Positions 27,201-42,200 of a DNA stretch of 64,000 bases are shown one piece after another. Each line of letters begins with the position of its first letter. Position 1 is the stretch's first letter. The translations under genes and the position numbers were made by a program. The notes under the pieces are model-generated. The model saw nothing but the letters and a program-made list of their open reading frames with translations, did no database searches and was not told the DNA's origin. Source of the DNA: Promerops cafer (taxonomy: Eukaryota; Chordata; Aves; Passeriformes; Nectariniidae); assembly GCA_013398275.1 (NCBI GenBank), contig VZSE01014389.1:3702636-3766635 (forward strand). Direction: 5' to 3'.

Positions 27201-30200
27201 TTCAGCAGTAAAGAATTACCAGAACTACATATTTCATGCACTACATTTAAAATCCTTTAGAAACCAGCATGACTGGTTTGAATGCTCATAATGAAATTTT
27301 TAATGCAACAACAACCCCAGTAGAAACTGCCTGAAAAGCAAGCCAGATTCCAAATCACTTCAAAGATGAAATTTCCAAAAGGAATTATGTATGACTAATG
27401 TGCTCAAAGCTATGAAAAAGAATAAATTTCACATGCGCACTTTTCACAAGGTTCTCCTAATCGTCTACTTTTCATTTCTAGAATTTCATTACAGAATATT
27501 TATTTCTGTAAGTGACAGAGCGAGACAGATTTCTGAGCTATATTATCCACCTTAAATATGTCATGCTAAGTAGTTAAATGAGGTTTCAGGAATGTTGCAT
27601 CCTTGCATAATCATTTTAAACACCATGGAATGATATATTTTTGAATTGTGTACAGAGAAGGCCATATTCTTCCAGGCGAATAAAATAATTTTGTCAGTTT
27701 GACACAAAGCCTTTTGTAATAGACATTACAAAAACTCCACCAGACTTCAATGAGTTTTCAGTCAGCTCAAAACAAACAAAAAAAATCAAAACAAGTAAGC
27801 AGGAGGCTTTATGCTAACATATGAATTTATGTTAATTTATTTACCTTTTTTCAGCTGTCGGTGACGTTCCTCTAGTTTCTGACAAGTCAATTTGAAGTGA
27901 TCAAGAAAACCACTCAAGTTCTCCTGAATGAAATTTGGAGGCATGGGCTGAGAGGTGAGTGTCTTGCAGGTGGATTTCAGATGTTCCAACTGTGGACTCA
28001 GGCTTACAAGATGAGTTAACTCTTGCTGTAAAAGATAAAAATACAAACCAAAATTCACACTTGCCCTGTAAACACAAAGATTTTAGTACACTACTGCAGC
28101 ACAGCTCATCCACATTACTAGGGTGACAACACAAAAGTACTTCTGTGAGAGTACTTTTGCAGAGATTGCAAAATCTTCCAGTCAAATCAGGTGCCCTGCA
28201 TGCCTTAGAAATTGAGTTATCTTACTGACTAGGCCAAGCTCTACTGGGGCATCCTGTGCTTCTGACAGCTCCCAACCAAAATTAACAAGTTTGGTCAAAC
28301 TTACCTGACATAAGTCTTTCAGGACTGCTGAGGACTGGGATGCTGAAAAAGCATCATTTTTAAGCCAGTCATCCTTCTCAATTAAAATCTTCTCAAGCTC
28401 ATTCATTTCCTTTAAATAAGCATTTATATCTTCCTGGTACTTTATCTTTCTGGCCACTTCTTCTAGATTTTGAACCACATCTTTCCACCCCGACAAAATT
28501 TTCTCCATCACAGATTTTATATCCACTGTAGAAAGTCCTTCTACAAAGATTATACAAATTATTGTTATATTATCCGCAACACATTTTCATTAACAGGCAT
28601 TTAACCTTTCTTCTCTTCAAATACAAGTGCACTTTCACATTAATACACGAAACACTTTGATTCCAAGTCCAATATCTATAAATCTATACTTATTACTAGC
28701 ACAATTTCAGCTTTATATTTCTAGTAAAATGTAGAGTGAGATACTCTAATTTTGAGGAAAGGCACAGGGAGGGTTCTTTTTTGCTGAAGCATTCTAGCAC
28801 AAGTAGAGCCCAAAGCACTGGTATGGGCAGCCAGCCAGCTTCAAGAGCACTTGATGACCCTGCTCCATAGATGCCCCTGTGCTCACACGTTGGCCACAGG
28901 CTTGGCACACCACCACCACCACCGCAGCCGCAGCCACAGGAGAGGAGCACGCACACAAAGACCAGTCTCTGCCATTATGGCACAGCCTGTACCTGTCCCA
29001 GGACAGGAATGGATGCAGGCACAAATTTGCCAGTGCTGTGCATTATTCCATGCAGGTGTAGCTGGGCCTAGGTCTGGTAAAAGGCTGTGAGCCTGAACTG
29101 GACTAAACATATCCTCAGACCCTAACAAAATCAGGGGTTGTAGATTGGTTATTTTCTATAGATCCCAACCTTTAAGATGACAATCAATTGGAAAGCAAAT
29201 TCTTAACCTTACTCTTTGCATTAACAGATGCTGGTTTCATACCATGACCCATCACAGCTAAAAGGGTTTGTGCAAGAAAGAGGAAGGGACGATTAATTTC
29301 TGTTTAGGTTTGAAAACAAGGAACATCTAAAAATTTTTATAAATCAAACTCCAGGTCAAATCAGTGGCTTTCAGCCATCAACTTCAGGGCAATGACACCC
29401 ACTGTAAAAAGCCTCAGCTGCAGTAGGCAAGGAGGGGAAGACTGGACATGCTTAGTAAATTAGGCATACAAGCAAAGCATCAGACTGCAAAAAAATGTGC
29501 TTGCTGAGAAATCCAATGGAATTCAGCATTTTCCAAAAGGGATGTTTGTCATTATGCAGGACAGTGATACCACCCTCTCCCCTGTCTGAATGCTACCAGC
29601 AATAACAACTGCACCAGAAGTCAAGTGCACAGCAGATCTAAAGACTGCCTCTAGATGATATGAACATCTCTTCTATACAGATATCATTCCACTGATGCAG
29701 TTTTTTTCAATATGAAACAAGATTTTGGCAAAGCTTAAAGATTCAACTTTCATGGATGTCAATTATAAGATCCCATGGATAAGGGTTTTAATTGGCAATC
29801 AATCATTTTCTCAATCATATAGATTTCTCTCTTGCCTTTGAGCCATAGATTGTGACTGTATCATTACAAACACACCAACAGTTTTTACAAAAATAGATAA
29901 AACTACGAAAAAAAGAGATACACACATGTATTAAGTTTAAGTTCGGCTTCAAAATTTTCATTTCTCTATAGCAGTTGTTTTAAAACTTCTACTTAAAATC
30001 AAACCACTTCAATGCAACTAGCATTGTTATTGAAATAGAAATAATTTCTTAAAATACCCCTTTAAAAGACTAAAATGAACACATGCACATTAATGAATAA
30101 TAATATTGCTTTTCTAAAAGCTTTAATTAAGAAAACCTCATAACTAACTACTAACAATAACAATGATGAATGAAGGAAAGAAAATGGAGGGAGAAGGAAG

Positions 30201-33200
30201 CAGATAATGTATTTCAATATTATTTCCCAGCAATTCAACTGATTAAATCACAAAAGAGAAAAACCTCCAAATTGCTTACCCTTTCCCATTTGATCCAAAA
30301 GAATGTGTCCACTTCGTTTCAGTTCATCTAACTTCTGGCTTTTCTCAGCTCTTTCCTTTTCAATCACCTTCAAAGTGAATACCAAAAGAATATAGTGGCA
30401 GCAAGGGGTATTTTCCTTGACTTCCCTCTTTCACCCCGTAATATCTATTTTCCCACTACTACCCAAAATACATCATTGGTGCCTTGGGTACACCACCTTC
30501 TGAAGTGCATGTTAGTTCTGCTTGTGCAGAAAACAAATGCAAAAGGAGTCACCTCTCACAAGTACCAGGCATGGAAAGATTAGTACTACAGCGCCAGGAA
30601 TAAAATATTGTTTTAACAGCTTGACGATCACACAATGTGAAATAAGATATTGGGACACCAGTTAAAACAAGTCACTTGTAATCAAAAATTCACCTGTAAT
30701 TCTCTAATGTGAACCAGTGGAGAAAAAGACCTTCTTCTTAATAGCCCCTTCATTTCTACAGTTTCTACTGTGATTTCCAATAGAAGGGAACAACAGATCT
30801 GTTCCCTACAAGTCCAAACAGCAAGAACTATAGCACACTAGTAATCCACTTTCATAAGCTCTAGTACTTTACTCTCCTTCATAAAGATTTGGAGAGGTAA
30901 ATTCTCTGTGACTACCAAGATTTTTAAAGGAAAAAGCTCCTCCCACAAGTTATACATATTGGTGAATATTCCTTTGTGAGTCAATAGGTAGAATACATCC
31001 ACAGAGGAAAGATGAGTTCCTTGGCCACAAAACCACAACTTCAATATCCTCTGTGATTACAACAAAGTATTTCCAAACTAAAATCTTTTTGAACCTCATG
31101 TCAAAGGTCATTACTCTGGTTTAGGCTTGCTACAGTAGATTCAGAAGCATGCACTTATTTTCACAGCTGGGAAGAACAAACTCTGTCCTATCCACTTACA
31201 GTCCAATTATTTAAAAACAGTACTGTTCATGGGAACCTGGTGTTCATCTCAGAGCCCCTTTTTTAAAAAGCTATAAACATTCTTAAAGATCTATAAATAA
31301 AATATTGGGATAGTTGTTTTGGTTTTTATTTCCAACAGTACTGTCATTCTAAACATTCCTACTGGCACCATTTTCCACAAGAACACTAAGGAGGAGCCTC
31401 TTTATAGAGATTTTTAAGTATTGTTTTTGATTTCAAAAGCAGATTCAGGTCCTGCTAAAGCTCCAGTAACTTATCATTTACAAAGAATACTCAAGAACCA
31501 GAAAAGGGCAGGAATACATTCCTGACAAGGAAGCAATAGAAAATAAAATGGCTATCTCACAGCTCCCACAAGATTCTGTAAAATTATGTAGTCTGTCTTG
31601 CAGGTCAGCAATACTGTACACAAGCTGTAACAATCAAGTTTTCTCCAAAATTAATAGAGCAAACAACATGTCCAAGCATTATAACAACAAACCACTTTGG
31701 ACCCTGGGTGATACAGCGTTTGAGGAGTGTCACAGTGTGATTCAAGGGGTCTCTGAGCACCCCACTGGCCTATCTCTACCAAAATTATATAAGTAGTGTC
31801 AATCAAGGCCATTTCCAACTGTGAAACATTAAACCAAAACATGCTACTTAGTGTAAAAGATAATAATCCTGAAGACAGACATTTCTCAGAACTCCAAGGG
31901 AGACATCAGTAATGTATGTTTTTAAAATTTCCTGTGGATTACGCAACAACACCATCAGAAAAATGTGTCCAGCTGGTCAGAGATTTCCATGTATGCTCAG
32001 TTCTGAAACTATTTAACTGAGGGACTTAATCCCCTCAAAGCATGCGGATCAGCTCACACCTCCAGCTGACAGCCAGCTTAGATACAAAGTAGAGTATTCA
32101 CTGAAACATGTTTTATCTCCCCATTTTACCTTCCATTTTTCTTTCATGCTTGAAGTGTCTCTCATCTTCTTATATTCTTTGATGTCTGCGGCCTGAATGG
32201 CAGATTTCGATTTTGAAATCCAGTTCAAGAGCTCAGCACTTTCAGCATCAAACCTAGTTTAAAAGGTCAGACAGTGGTTTGTTTTTTAAACAGTCACTCT
32301 GTCTTAAAAATGAAAACTCTTGAAGTTCAGCACATTATTCGATCCCAAACCAGCAAGGCTGTACACAAAAGCCATGCTCCTCATATTACTACTCACAGGA
32401 AGTAGGGCAGAGACAGACTTTCAAAAGCCTACCATAATAAAAATTGTACCCACAGTACCAGCCTTCAGGAATAAATTGAGAATACACGGTGCAATTTATT
32501 TTACACATAGCTTCACACAAACTATAACCATTTCTTTTAATATGTTACAAAACAGATCTTTCAATGCCAAGTATTTTGAAAGTAATAAACTAGACCTCAG
32601 GAATAAAACAAGTAAGAATTGCAGTTCTAAGTTTCGAAAGTCTACAATGCTATTTTGTCTGAAGGAAAAGCTAACAGTGGCAGTGACAGCTGACAAACAT
32701 TTTTGCACACTTAGCTGACAAAAGATTAACTTATGGCTTACTGGTTTTGTCTATGGTGCACACGTCTATACTAACTTTCTTACCCATACGACCTCTAAGC
32801 TACAACCTAGCACCACCAAAAAAAAACTCCAATCAACTCTCAAATTAACCAGTACTGTACAGAGCTTGAGAGATGGACAGATACACTGTACAGACCACAA
32901 GTCAGGTTGTATTACAATTACATTACTTAACAGTGTGAATCCTAACATGGAATAACAGCACCCCAATAAATGCAATTGTCAATCACTCAAAGTTTCCATG
33001 GGAAAACTGGCAAAATTCCACTTACTGGTCATTTGTTGGTTTTAACATAAGTAAATGGAAATATGCAAAAAGCATCAGAAAGTTTATGAACTATTTTTAC
33101 TACGCCTGGTTTTAATACAGTTTGAACTCTAGGAAAACAGATGACAGATAAATCACTTTTGCTTTCTAAATCTGTAATAGTTTCTACAACTCATGAGATA

Positions 33201-36200
33201 GACAAAGATGGTTGCTGACTGCTTTACTGCCCTGGCACATCCAGATGCATGCACCACCCCCACCAGAGCTCAAAGGGTCTGACCAGAGTCCTCAAGAGGG
33301 TTTGGGCAGGTTCCTCATCCCTTCAAACCTCCATTCCTCCTCCAGAAAAAAATGAATTAAAACAACTCTTCTTCATTGTGCAAATGCACATCTCCTAGCA
33401 CAGTGACTCCCTAGAATTGATGCAGCCTCTATTGTATCTCTACAAAGATACAAAGACCTGACAATGATTTTAATTAGTGACACTTCAAGGAAATACTCAT
33501 TTCCTCAGCCAAGCACAAAAAGCAAAATGTTGACCATATGGCATTTAATTTTTTAATTCACATTGAAACAATTCCTTTAGTTTTAGGTATGCTATTTAAT
33601 AAAGAGAATTCAACACAAGTTATTAAACATTGTTTAGTCTAAGAGGAGAGAAGGTTCCAGGAAAACTTGATAGCAGCCTTCCAGTACCTAAAGGGGTGCT
33701 ATAAGAAAAATTGAGAGGGACTCTAAGGAGAAGTGTATTGATAGGACAAGGACTAACTTTTAAAGTGAAAGAGCATATTTAGATTACATATAAGGAAGTA
33801 ATTCTTCAGTATGAGGGTTGTGGGATACTAGAACAGGCTGCCCAGAGAAGCTGTGGATGCTCCATCCCTGGAAGCCTACCAGACCAGGCTGGATAAGGCT
33901 CCAAACAACCTGGATTAGTGGAAGGTGTCCCTGCCCATAGCAGGGAGGTTGGAACGAGATGATCCCTTCCAGCCCAAATGACTCTATATGAGTCTATACA
34001 CGTAAATACTTGTCAAAGGAGATATCAGTGTAATACTGTTCTTATTACTAAATACAAGAGAGATGGAAAATGTTTGAGACTTTTTTTTGTGCAGTTTTTC
34101 CCATTTTTCTCATATATTTTATGAAGATGAGAAATAAATAATAAATCAATCAAAATGCTTGACGCTTTCACACCACCTCTTGAGCAAAGATGAGAAGATG
34201 TTTTCCCTAGAGAAAGTAAATATAATTCTGTCTTTTCAGCAAAAGAGCTGAGGTACAAAGGACTGAAGACCTGTTTCTATGAGAAACAAAAGATCACTGT
34301 TTACCTTTGAAATTAATCGAAGCTACAGGTTTTCTGCTGCTCTGAAAACAAGGCTGTATATAACATTCCACTCCCATCCAAAGAATCACAGAATTGTTAG
34401 GGTTGGAAGGGACGAGTGGAGATAACCTAGTCAAGCCCCCAAACCCAACCTCACAACTGCAACTTAAGTATTGCTCACTTGCATAAAAGAAGGATCAAAA
34501 GTCAAGGTAGTCTCTGTAGTATCCAATGAGCAAGGGAAAATTGCAGTGACATATACTTACTTTTTCTTTGCTTCACTGTCCCCTGGAATTTGCCTTTTCT
34601 TTGGGAGTGGTGGTGGGGGCAACTCCTGTCTGGACTGTTTAACCACTACCTGTTCCTTCAATGGTGTTTCTGCAGCAGTCTTCTGTGAAACCTGTGACAT
34701 TCCTACGCTTCCTACAGCTTGAGTTACCTATATAAAATAATTTAGGGCAAGGATTATGTGCCATTTATACATAAGCTGAGTTGTTTTTTCTTATTTTCTT
34801 TTATTCCATATAAAAGCCTGTTCATTTAGTCCCATAAATGACCACACCAAGCTGTCATGAAGCACCTTTATCATAGATACACTCCAGAGAAAAAGATCAT
34901 TATTCTCATTTTACAGATGGGAATCAAGCATCAAAATTCTCAGTTCAACTAGAATCATGCCAGTCCAAGTGAACTAAAAGTAACAAAAGGAGCATTATAT
35001 GTATTTTCTTTCATAATTTCTTCACCAAAAGAACAAAGGTACTTGAAGTTTATTAATAGCAATTCTACATTTTGTACTCTCACTCCATAAAACAAAGCCT
35101 AGATCTCATAAAGAGCTGATACACAGTCAATTTGACCTAAAAACTCACTCAAGTCAATAGAAACCTCCCATGCTCTTTATCAGGTTATAAGGTAAGTCCC
35201 AGGAGAGTCAACCTGTAAGTTCAAAGTATGTGCTTGATATTCCAGTGAAAGCATAGAGACAGGAATTGGCATTCTCTAGTGCTTTGACTCAAACACAAGA
35301 ACAAATTAAAGCCACATGGCTGAAATGAATCCCTATTCAGACTGCACAACTCATTCACTATATACTAAATGGATCATGAATTAGTGCCATGGTTTTGACC
35401 ATAACAACATATTAATATCACCCAAAAAAGCACATATGAGTTATAAAGCTGTCAAACAAAACCCTCACAGAATCCAGTAGGAGTTCTGTCTAAATGAAAA
35501 CATTATCAAACACTCAAAATACTAAAATAAACATTGAACAATCCAGCTTGGCTATCTTCATTACATGTCAAACAAACAACTACTCTATTTTCAACAGATG
35601 AGAAATCATACTCACAGAGCATAAATACTTGTATGACTCCCATTTGTTTATCTATTCTGGGGTTTGGGTTTTGCCTTTGTTTTCTTTTAGTATCAGATTT
35701 AATCCAGTCCCAGCACTCTTACAATGTTTAAAGGCATTTGCATTGACTGATAATACATGGCAAGCCTGCTTTACTCATCAGAAAAATGAAGCTTAATCTG
35801 TGTGAGAAAGGAGTAATAGTACTAGTCAGGTTAACAACTTGGGCTTTTGGAGACCAAAAACGCAGGCAGCTTTGTCAGCCCCACATGAAAAAGCACTCAC
35901 CTACCTCTCTAGCCTAATGCCTGGACAATTTTGCTGACACAGTGAAGTTTGCACACATGCAGTCATAAAAAGCTAAAAAATAATAAAGCCTTGTAAATAC
36001 CTGGTTAGAGTAATCCTCTAGCTTCTGAACCAAACTGTCCCACCTCTGAGTTAGTTCTTCTTGATCCTGATCAATTTGACTGGATGCTTTGCTATTCCCA
36101 AGGATTTGGGCCACATCCTGACCTAGTTCATTCAGCTGGTCTAGTGTTTGTCGTTTCATACCCATGTCCTCTTTTAAAATCTGTAGTTAAAAGACAAGAT

Positions 36201-39200
36201 TAAAATATGACATCAAGTATTCTACTTCCCCTAAGCTTTAATTCCATGGCTAAGAGGCAAAGGGGGTTGAAAGGGTGGCGACAGGGTTAAAGATGTACTA
36301 CCTGAGCCAGATGAACAGTTCTTTTGTGTAAAAAAAGCACTAACAGACATTATTTTTAAAGAGCACATCCTTGAAACATCTCCTAGAGGAACCAGCAGTA
36401 TCTCTCCAGTAACAGTTACAAATTATTAGTTCAGGTACAAGCTGCTCCAATGAAATAAAGAAACACCCACACCACAAACCTATACTTTGGAAAGCACAGC
36501 TGACTGGTGGCCTGCAATAACATCCAAACCCTCTCAAAAATCTCAGATAGCCGTTTCAGAGTTTGGCACACCAACTCCATGGAATGGCCATGGAGTAAGT
36601 AGTACATATTTTTTAAATTCAAGTAGTACATATTTTTTAAATTCAAGTGCAAGAATCTGGCAAGGAGAAAGTGTTGGCCTTCCTTCTAATATCTCATGCA
36701 TTCACAGCTCCTACTAGGGTCAAACTAGTAATTTGCCACTCATCTAGTCTATGAGATTTGACGGGATAGAGCAGGATATCAATACTCACTGCTAGTTTGC
36801 GAACATTCACACTCAGGTCTGTTTGATCTTTAAAGTTGCTCGTCTGGACCTTACTCAAAGCCTCTTCTTTCTCAGTTAACCAAGCTTTCAATAAGCACTG
36901 CAGATCATAAGAAAAATACCACAAGAAAATACCAAGATTGTCAAACAGCTATTGACAATTGCCTCTTTAAAATCTTTGCATTCAAAGCATAGTTCTGCAG
37001 TCTTTATATGCTGGAATTTCAGTTGACTTTAACAAAAATAGTACACAGAAATGGACAAAACATACCAGATTAGGGAAGCAAATAATACTTCCAGTGAAAT
37101 AATTTCAACAAAACAGTTTCTCAATATATCAGAGCACATCTCCCCCGAAGTTATTTATATAGCAAACAGATATCCACCATAAAGCTAACACAGGATTTAT
37201 AAATCGTATTAGAATATATCAAAATGGCATGCATATGTTCTTTTGTTTCCCACCCTTCTTCCTCTGTGACTCAAACACAGCTGTTACAAACATTTTCACA
37301 CAGAAGTGACATCACTGGTAATTCATATTTCTTTTAGGCCAAGCAGTTGATCAAATCCTCAGATAGTAATTAGTCACCTCCCTGTTTACGGTACCTACTT
37401 TCAATTGCAAACTAACTTCAGCAAATCCTATTCCATTAACTACTGGAAGCTGGAGTGGTCTGCTCCGAATAGCTCTAACTCAGGGACCTTTATTTTTTCC
37501 ATTTTTTTTTCTAGGAAACCTGCCCTGGGTCTCACTTCTCTTCAGTCACACAGCACTCTTGTAATAACACCAGCAATAACTGGCATCAAGTACCAGGAAG
37601 GATTTCATATATTCTGTATAATGTTCCCACATAATGCTGCTGCTGGACAGCAATCTCCATAGACTAGAATGCCCATCTCTCTATCAATCTCAGTTGCCAG
37701 CCATTGTTGCACTGCTGTTCTTCTGTTTAAAAATAAATCACACAGCAAGACAGACCTTTTTGTTCTTTGAACAAAACAAAACAGCCACTAGGTTCCCCAT
37801 CCTAGCTGTATATTTTTGGCATTGTCCCAGAACTTACTACAGCAACTTTGGGCCACAGGGCTACACCAGTTTACATTTCTAATGTAAACCAATATGCAAA
37901 ATCTACAGACAGAAAATATGATGGTGGTTGAAATGCCATAAGGCTGTGAGAAAAAAAAAACCTGTAACACCACACACTCTCTGGAAAAAGCATACTGGCA
38001 TCGCAGCCAACATATTTTATGCATAAGAGGAGCTCAAAAACCCTTCATGCGTTCAGTTAATTTCTGCTAAATCAGCAGTCAAAGATTACTCTCCCTAGAA
38101 AACTGAAACATAATTACCACAGTGCTAAGAAGTCTCTGGCACTGATTGAGGAATTTGTTCCCTGAGTGGATTGTGTTGACTTGAAAATGTGGTATACAGA
38201 GCTTTCTAGGCAACCACAAAAAGGCTGATGCATCACTGTTCCTCATCTCTCCATGTGGTTGGACAAAATAGAAAATGCTTGTAACAACGTGTTTTAGTTA
38301 CTTTTGTGTTATCAAAGTGTTTGTATTCAATTTTTAAGTAGTTTCAGACTGTAATTTTTGTAAGTCACTTGATCATTATTACCAATACGTAATTCAAACC
38401 TGTTAGTAATAAATTAATTGTTCAGGTGAACAATGAGTACAAAAAGGCTCATCTAAACCACCTAAAACAAACTTCTATTTCCTCCTTATTTGTTATCTGA
38501 CATTCTACATTAAGCACACTGATTGCTTCACTTTTACAGAGCAACATACTTCTACACAAGTTAAAAAAAGCTGAGTTCAAATGTTCAACTCCAACAGAAT
38601 ATGGCACTTCTAACAGTATTGTAATAGTCACAGAGTGGCCCCAAAAAAATGTAAGGGTAGAAAAGGACAGAAGCATGTTGACATGATGACAGAGTCATCA
38701 AAACTAAGAGCACCTGAAGTCCATACCTAGAACATACACAGCAAGGATTTTGGGGGGATCCTTATTTCTCAAATCCGAGTTACCACGCCCAAGAGTTGCC
38801 AGAAAACATAAGCACATAATTTTCTGGATACACATACACAGGTGACAAAGCATTATTTTAAAGAAACATATAAACAGATACTTGACATGGGATAAACCAG
38901 AATCTTAATCTTGGGTCCATATTAACAACAAGGTCACATGAGCTACAAATTCAGCACATCAATATACTACAAACAGATATGGGAGGGGTAAGGGAGAAAC
39001 ACACATGCAGCCCCAAAGAATGCAGACAAAACATCCTTGTCAAAGAAAGCGGGCTGCAGCTGATACCAGTAGCTACAGCAGCACTGTTCTACTTCTTTGA
39101 AATGTCTAAACAATCTCTGAGTACTGCCTTGTTTAAACAATAGCTTACAGTGATAAATATCATATAAGAAAAAAACAATTTCAGTAAAACCTTCAAAGAA

Positions 39201-42200
39201 AAAAACAAAATATTTTTGCTGAGAAATGAAACAAGCTCTAGTTCTAGGCATACAAACAGCACATGTAGTTGTGTTACCATATTTTTTATGCCATCAGTTA
39301 CTTGTGTTTGAGCAGTATTTTATATGTAAAATACATGATATCAAAGCAAGAAAACACTTTAGTATTGCACAGTTGTGTGTATGTGTTCATGCTGGAAGCA
39401 CATATACATTAATTAGGAAGATTTCTGTAATTAAAAAACTACCAGATAGGAAAATGACAATGAGTTTTCTAAGTTATCACAGATATTGCCACTTCTTGAC
39501 CATTTTACAAGATACCTTGGAAATTGCTTTATAAGGAGCTATAAACTTCTATTCTTAAACTTTGGAAAAATACTTCTCTTGCACTTCAAAGCTACTCCTG
39601 TACTGAAAAAACACTGGGTACCCAAACAATAACAAATGCTAGGCTTTCAAGGTTTCTTTTCCATGAGTTGCTCAATCCTAGTCAGAGCTTTGACTGTTTG
39701 GGCTTTTTCAGTTTATTTTTTTCCCTTCCACAAATCGACCAGTCACTCTGAGAAACTGAACAGCTTACTCACCTGTTCTTCCAGCAGCTCCTGCCATAAA
39801 AGCTGAATTTCTTGCAGCTTGACCCGCCGATCCTCAGTCCAGCGACAAACTGCTGTCCACCGCTCACCGAGCCTCTACAAAAGCACAAAACACTCAGGAA
39901 CGATCACAAACCTCACAAAGAAACTCCAAAACCAGATAGTCAAAAGTGTGATTTCTACTTCACATTCACTTCTTTCTACATTATATCTACTTCCCTGCCC
40001 ATTATTGATATTTCTGTATTGCACGGAGCTGGAGACTAACACTTAAAACATTCACATACAGCCTTAACTCTAGTTTTGCTCAAGTCTTTGAGTTATTTGA
40101 TTGACTTAAAAAGCAATGAACAAAGTAGCATGAATTCTGTTTGAAAAAATTCTGTCTCATGTACTCACTGTACTTCAGGTTATAGTCCTAAGTGACAGGA
40201 AAACACTTCATAAGATATTCCCTAGATAAATTGCGTTCATGTCTTCAAGTATTTCTCCTATCAGATTTTAACTTCCTTAGGAAAATAACTTACATGAAAT
40301 AAGAGTTGCACTATGAATCTTCCCATTTAATGAAACTGCTGAAAGGATATACTACCAAATTACCTAAGTCATTGGGAATGTAAACAGCTTGACTAATCAG
40401 GAATTGAGCTTGAAAGTCACCAAAGCACTTTTGCAGGTTTTAGCTTGAGCTGATTTAATAATTCCTTAAGTTATTATTGCTCCTAAAGAAAATGTTATTT
40501 TATGTTACTTTCTAAGATAAGTTTTTCAAGCACCTAATAATACAGTTAAAAAAAGAGGGCTCTAAGACTTTACCTGCAATTGTTCCTCCAGAATAGCTGT
40601 TGCACTTTCCCCACTGCTTTCATCAACAATGACCACCATGTGTGTTAGGGAATTGACCTTCACCTGTTCTGCCTCTAGGTCACTCTGCAGGCTCTACAAG
40701 AACAAATCAGAGGTTACCAACTTTGAATGCATTTGCTAATCTGCTATTTTGGCCACAGTGACTATCACAGCTGCTGTGGCAAAGGAACTTCAGTATTTCA
40801 GATTCAACAGCTAAGCACAGATTTTACCACTGGGAATCACTGCACAGTTTAAAAATTGTAAGCAAAAGACTGCTAGAAATGAACCCAAAACCATTCTGTT
40901 AAAATGCTATAAAAGATGGAGTGCTTTAAGTTGGATGCCCCATACATGACTAGGAGAATCACATGACAACTGCACTGACTTTCCATATGTCTGATGTTAT
41001 AGGTAGGAGAGCTTAAGCGTTTCTACACAGGGCTGCTATTGTTAATAAGCAAGTAACATAGGGCATGCCAAACAGAAATCATTAAGAACACTCATTTTTC
41101 AAGAGTTGACAATACAATTTCAAAAGTATCAACAGTGGAATAACTGACCATAATGCTCCTAAGATAATAGTTGAAAACTGCAGAAAACATGCAGTTCTGA
41201 TTAGTTTAAAACAATCTGTAGATTTAAATAGTCATACAACTTCTAAAAGAACAGATTCAATGGTTAAAGCCTACTACAAAATACCTCTGCAAGATCAACA
41301 CACTTTTACAGTACTTTAAATGTCACTTTTCATCCCAGCATATTCTAAGCTACTCTATGAAACACATGCCTCAAACTCTCCAGACTTTGAAAACAAAGGA
41401 AAGAATGCAAATGTGGGACAGGAAACTACACAGACTAAAAATACTCCAGTGTTCTTGTTCTGTGAGGTATGTCCCATGCTGGGGAGAAGGTCAAACCTCA
41501 GCACTGAGCAAGAAAACTAAAGCTGCACCATGACAAATATCAAAAGGACATCTTTCTCCTTCACAAAAACATTGAAGGATAGAAAGGCTGGATTTGCACA
41601 CAAAAACTCAATTGAGAGAAAAACCACTTCCAAAATATTGCACACATGAGAAAGCAATGTCTAAGCATTCCCTTAGGATGCGATCCCTGTAAAAGCAGGG
41701 ACTGGAATCGGTGACTTGGAAGACCCTGATCATTTTAACTCCCACATTATTTTAATGTGCAAGTCTCAAGCAGGCTTTAGCAACGCCTGCCAGTCATTAA
41801 GGGAAAGTCTGTCCACAGTACCTTTCATACTGTACCTCACACCAACAGTTTACCAGGAGAGGCCCTTTTCTCTGCACAAAATAAGGGTAACAATTTTCCC
41901 TAAAGGTTTCATTTCCTGCATGAAGCAAATGTCATAGTTCCTGCTAGTCGGCAGTGCTCAAGTGTTAAGGCTTCTAATTCCTTTCTACACCATAATCATC
42001 CTTTTCCAAACACCAAATGCAGCCATATATGACTTCTGACACAATCAAGTTTCTCAGTAAAGGAATCCACCAATGTACACATCTTCCAAATACTTCTCCT
42101 TTACACATTTCATAACAGGCAAAAGGTTTACCTTATGTTCTTCCAGCTGTTTTTGAAGTGACTCCAAATCTTCCGCTAGGAGCTGAGATTCCATCTTCTG

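Larger units (their letters stand above)
22815..27844 (-). other. UTRN: Intron eq21-eq23, contains gap and probably the hidden exon eq22
   Basis: 5.0 kb between exons whose phases (1 and 0) cannot be joined directly, so at least one exon is hidden here. Dystrophin exon 22 is 146 nt, which would restore phase. Scanning the sequenced parts I found no stretch resembling the mammalian utrophin residues expected (LNDLAKVEKAL-like). The N run at 24874-25539 is the likely place. Confidence 0.8.
32254..34560 (-). other. UTRN: Intron eq17-eq18, with CR1 fragments
   Basis: 2.3 kb intron carrying a plus-strand CR1 3' end (33640-33997) and a very short minus-strand CR1 tail (34380-34445). The rest, 32254-33639, shows nothing recognisable. 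Confidence 0.85.

Noticed and set aside
22815..27844. Candidate exon eq22 in the sequenced parts
   Set aside because: I scanned for reverse complements of the expected LNDLAKVEKAL-type residues with splice sites and found nothing convincing on either side of the gap.
28794..29128. Overlapping open frames with His-, Pro- or Thr-rich runs
   Set aside because: They are six-frame readings of a CAC/CAG microsatellite; no gene features.
36597..36644. Possible start of a CRISPR-like or satellite array
   Set aside because: Only two units without spacers, in a vertebrate intron.
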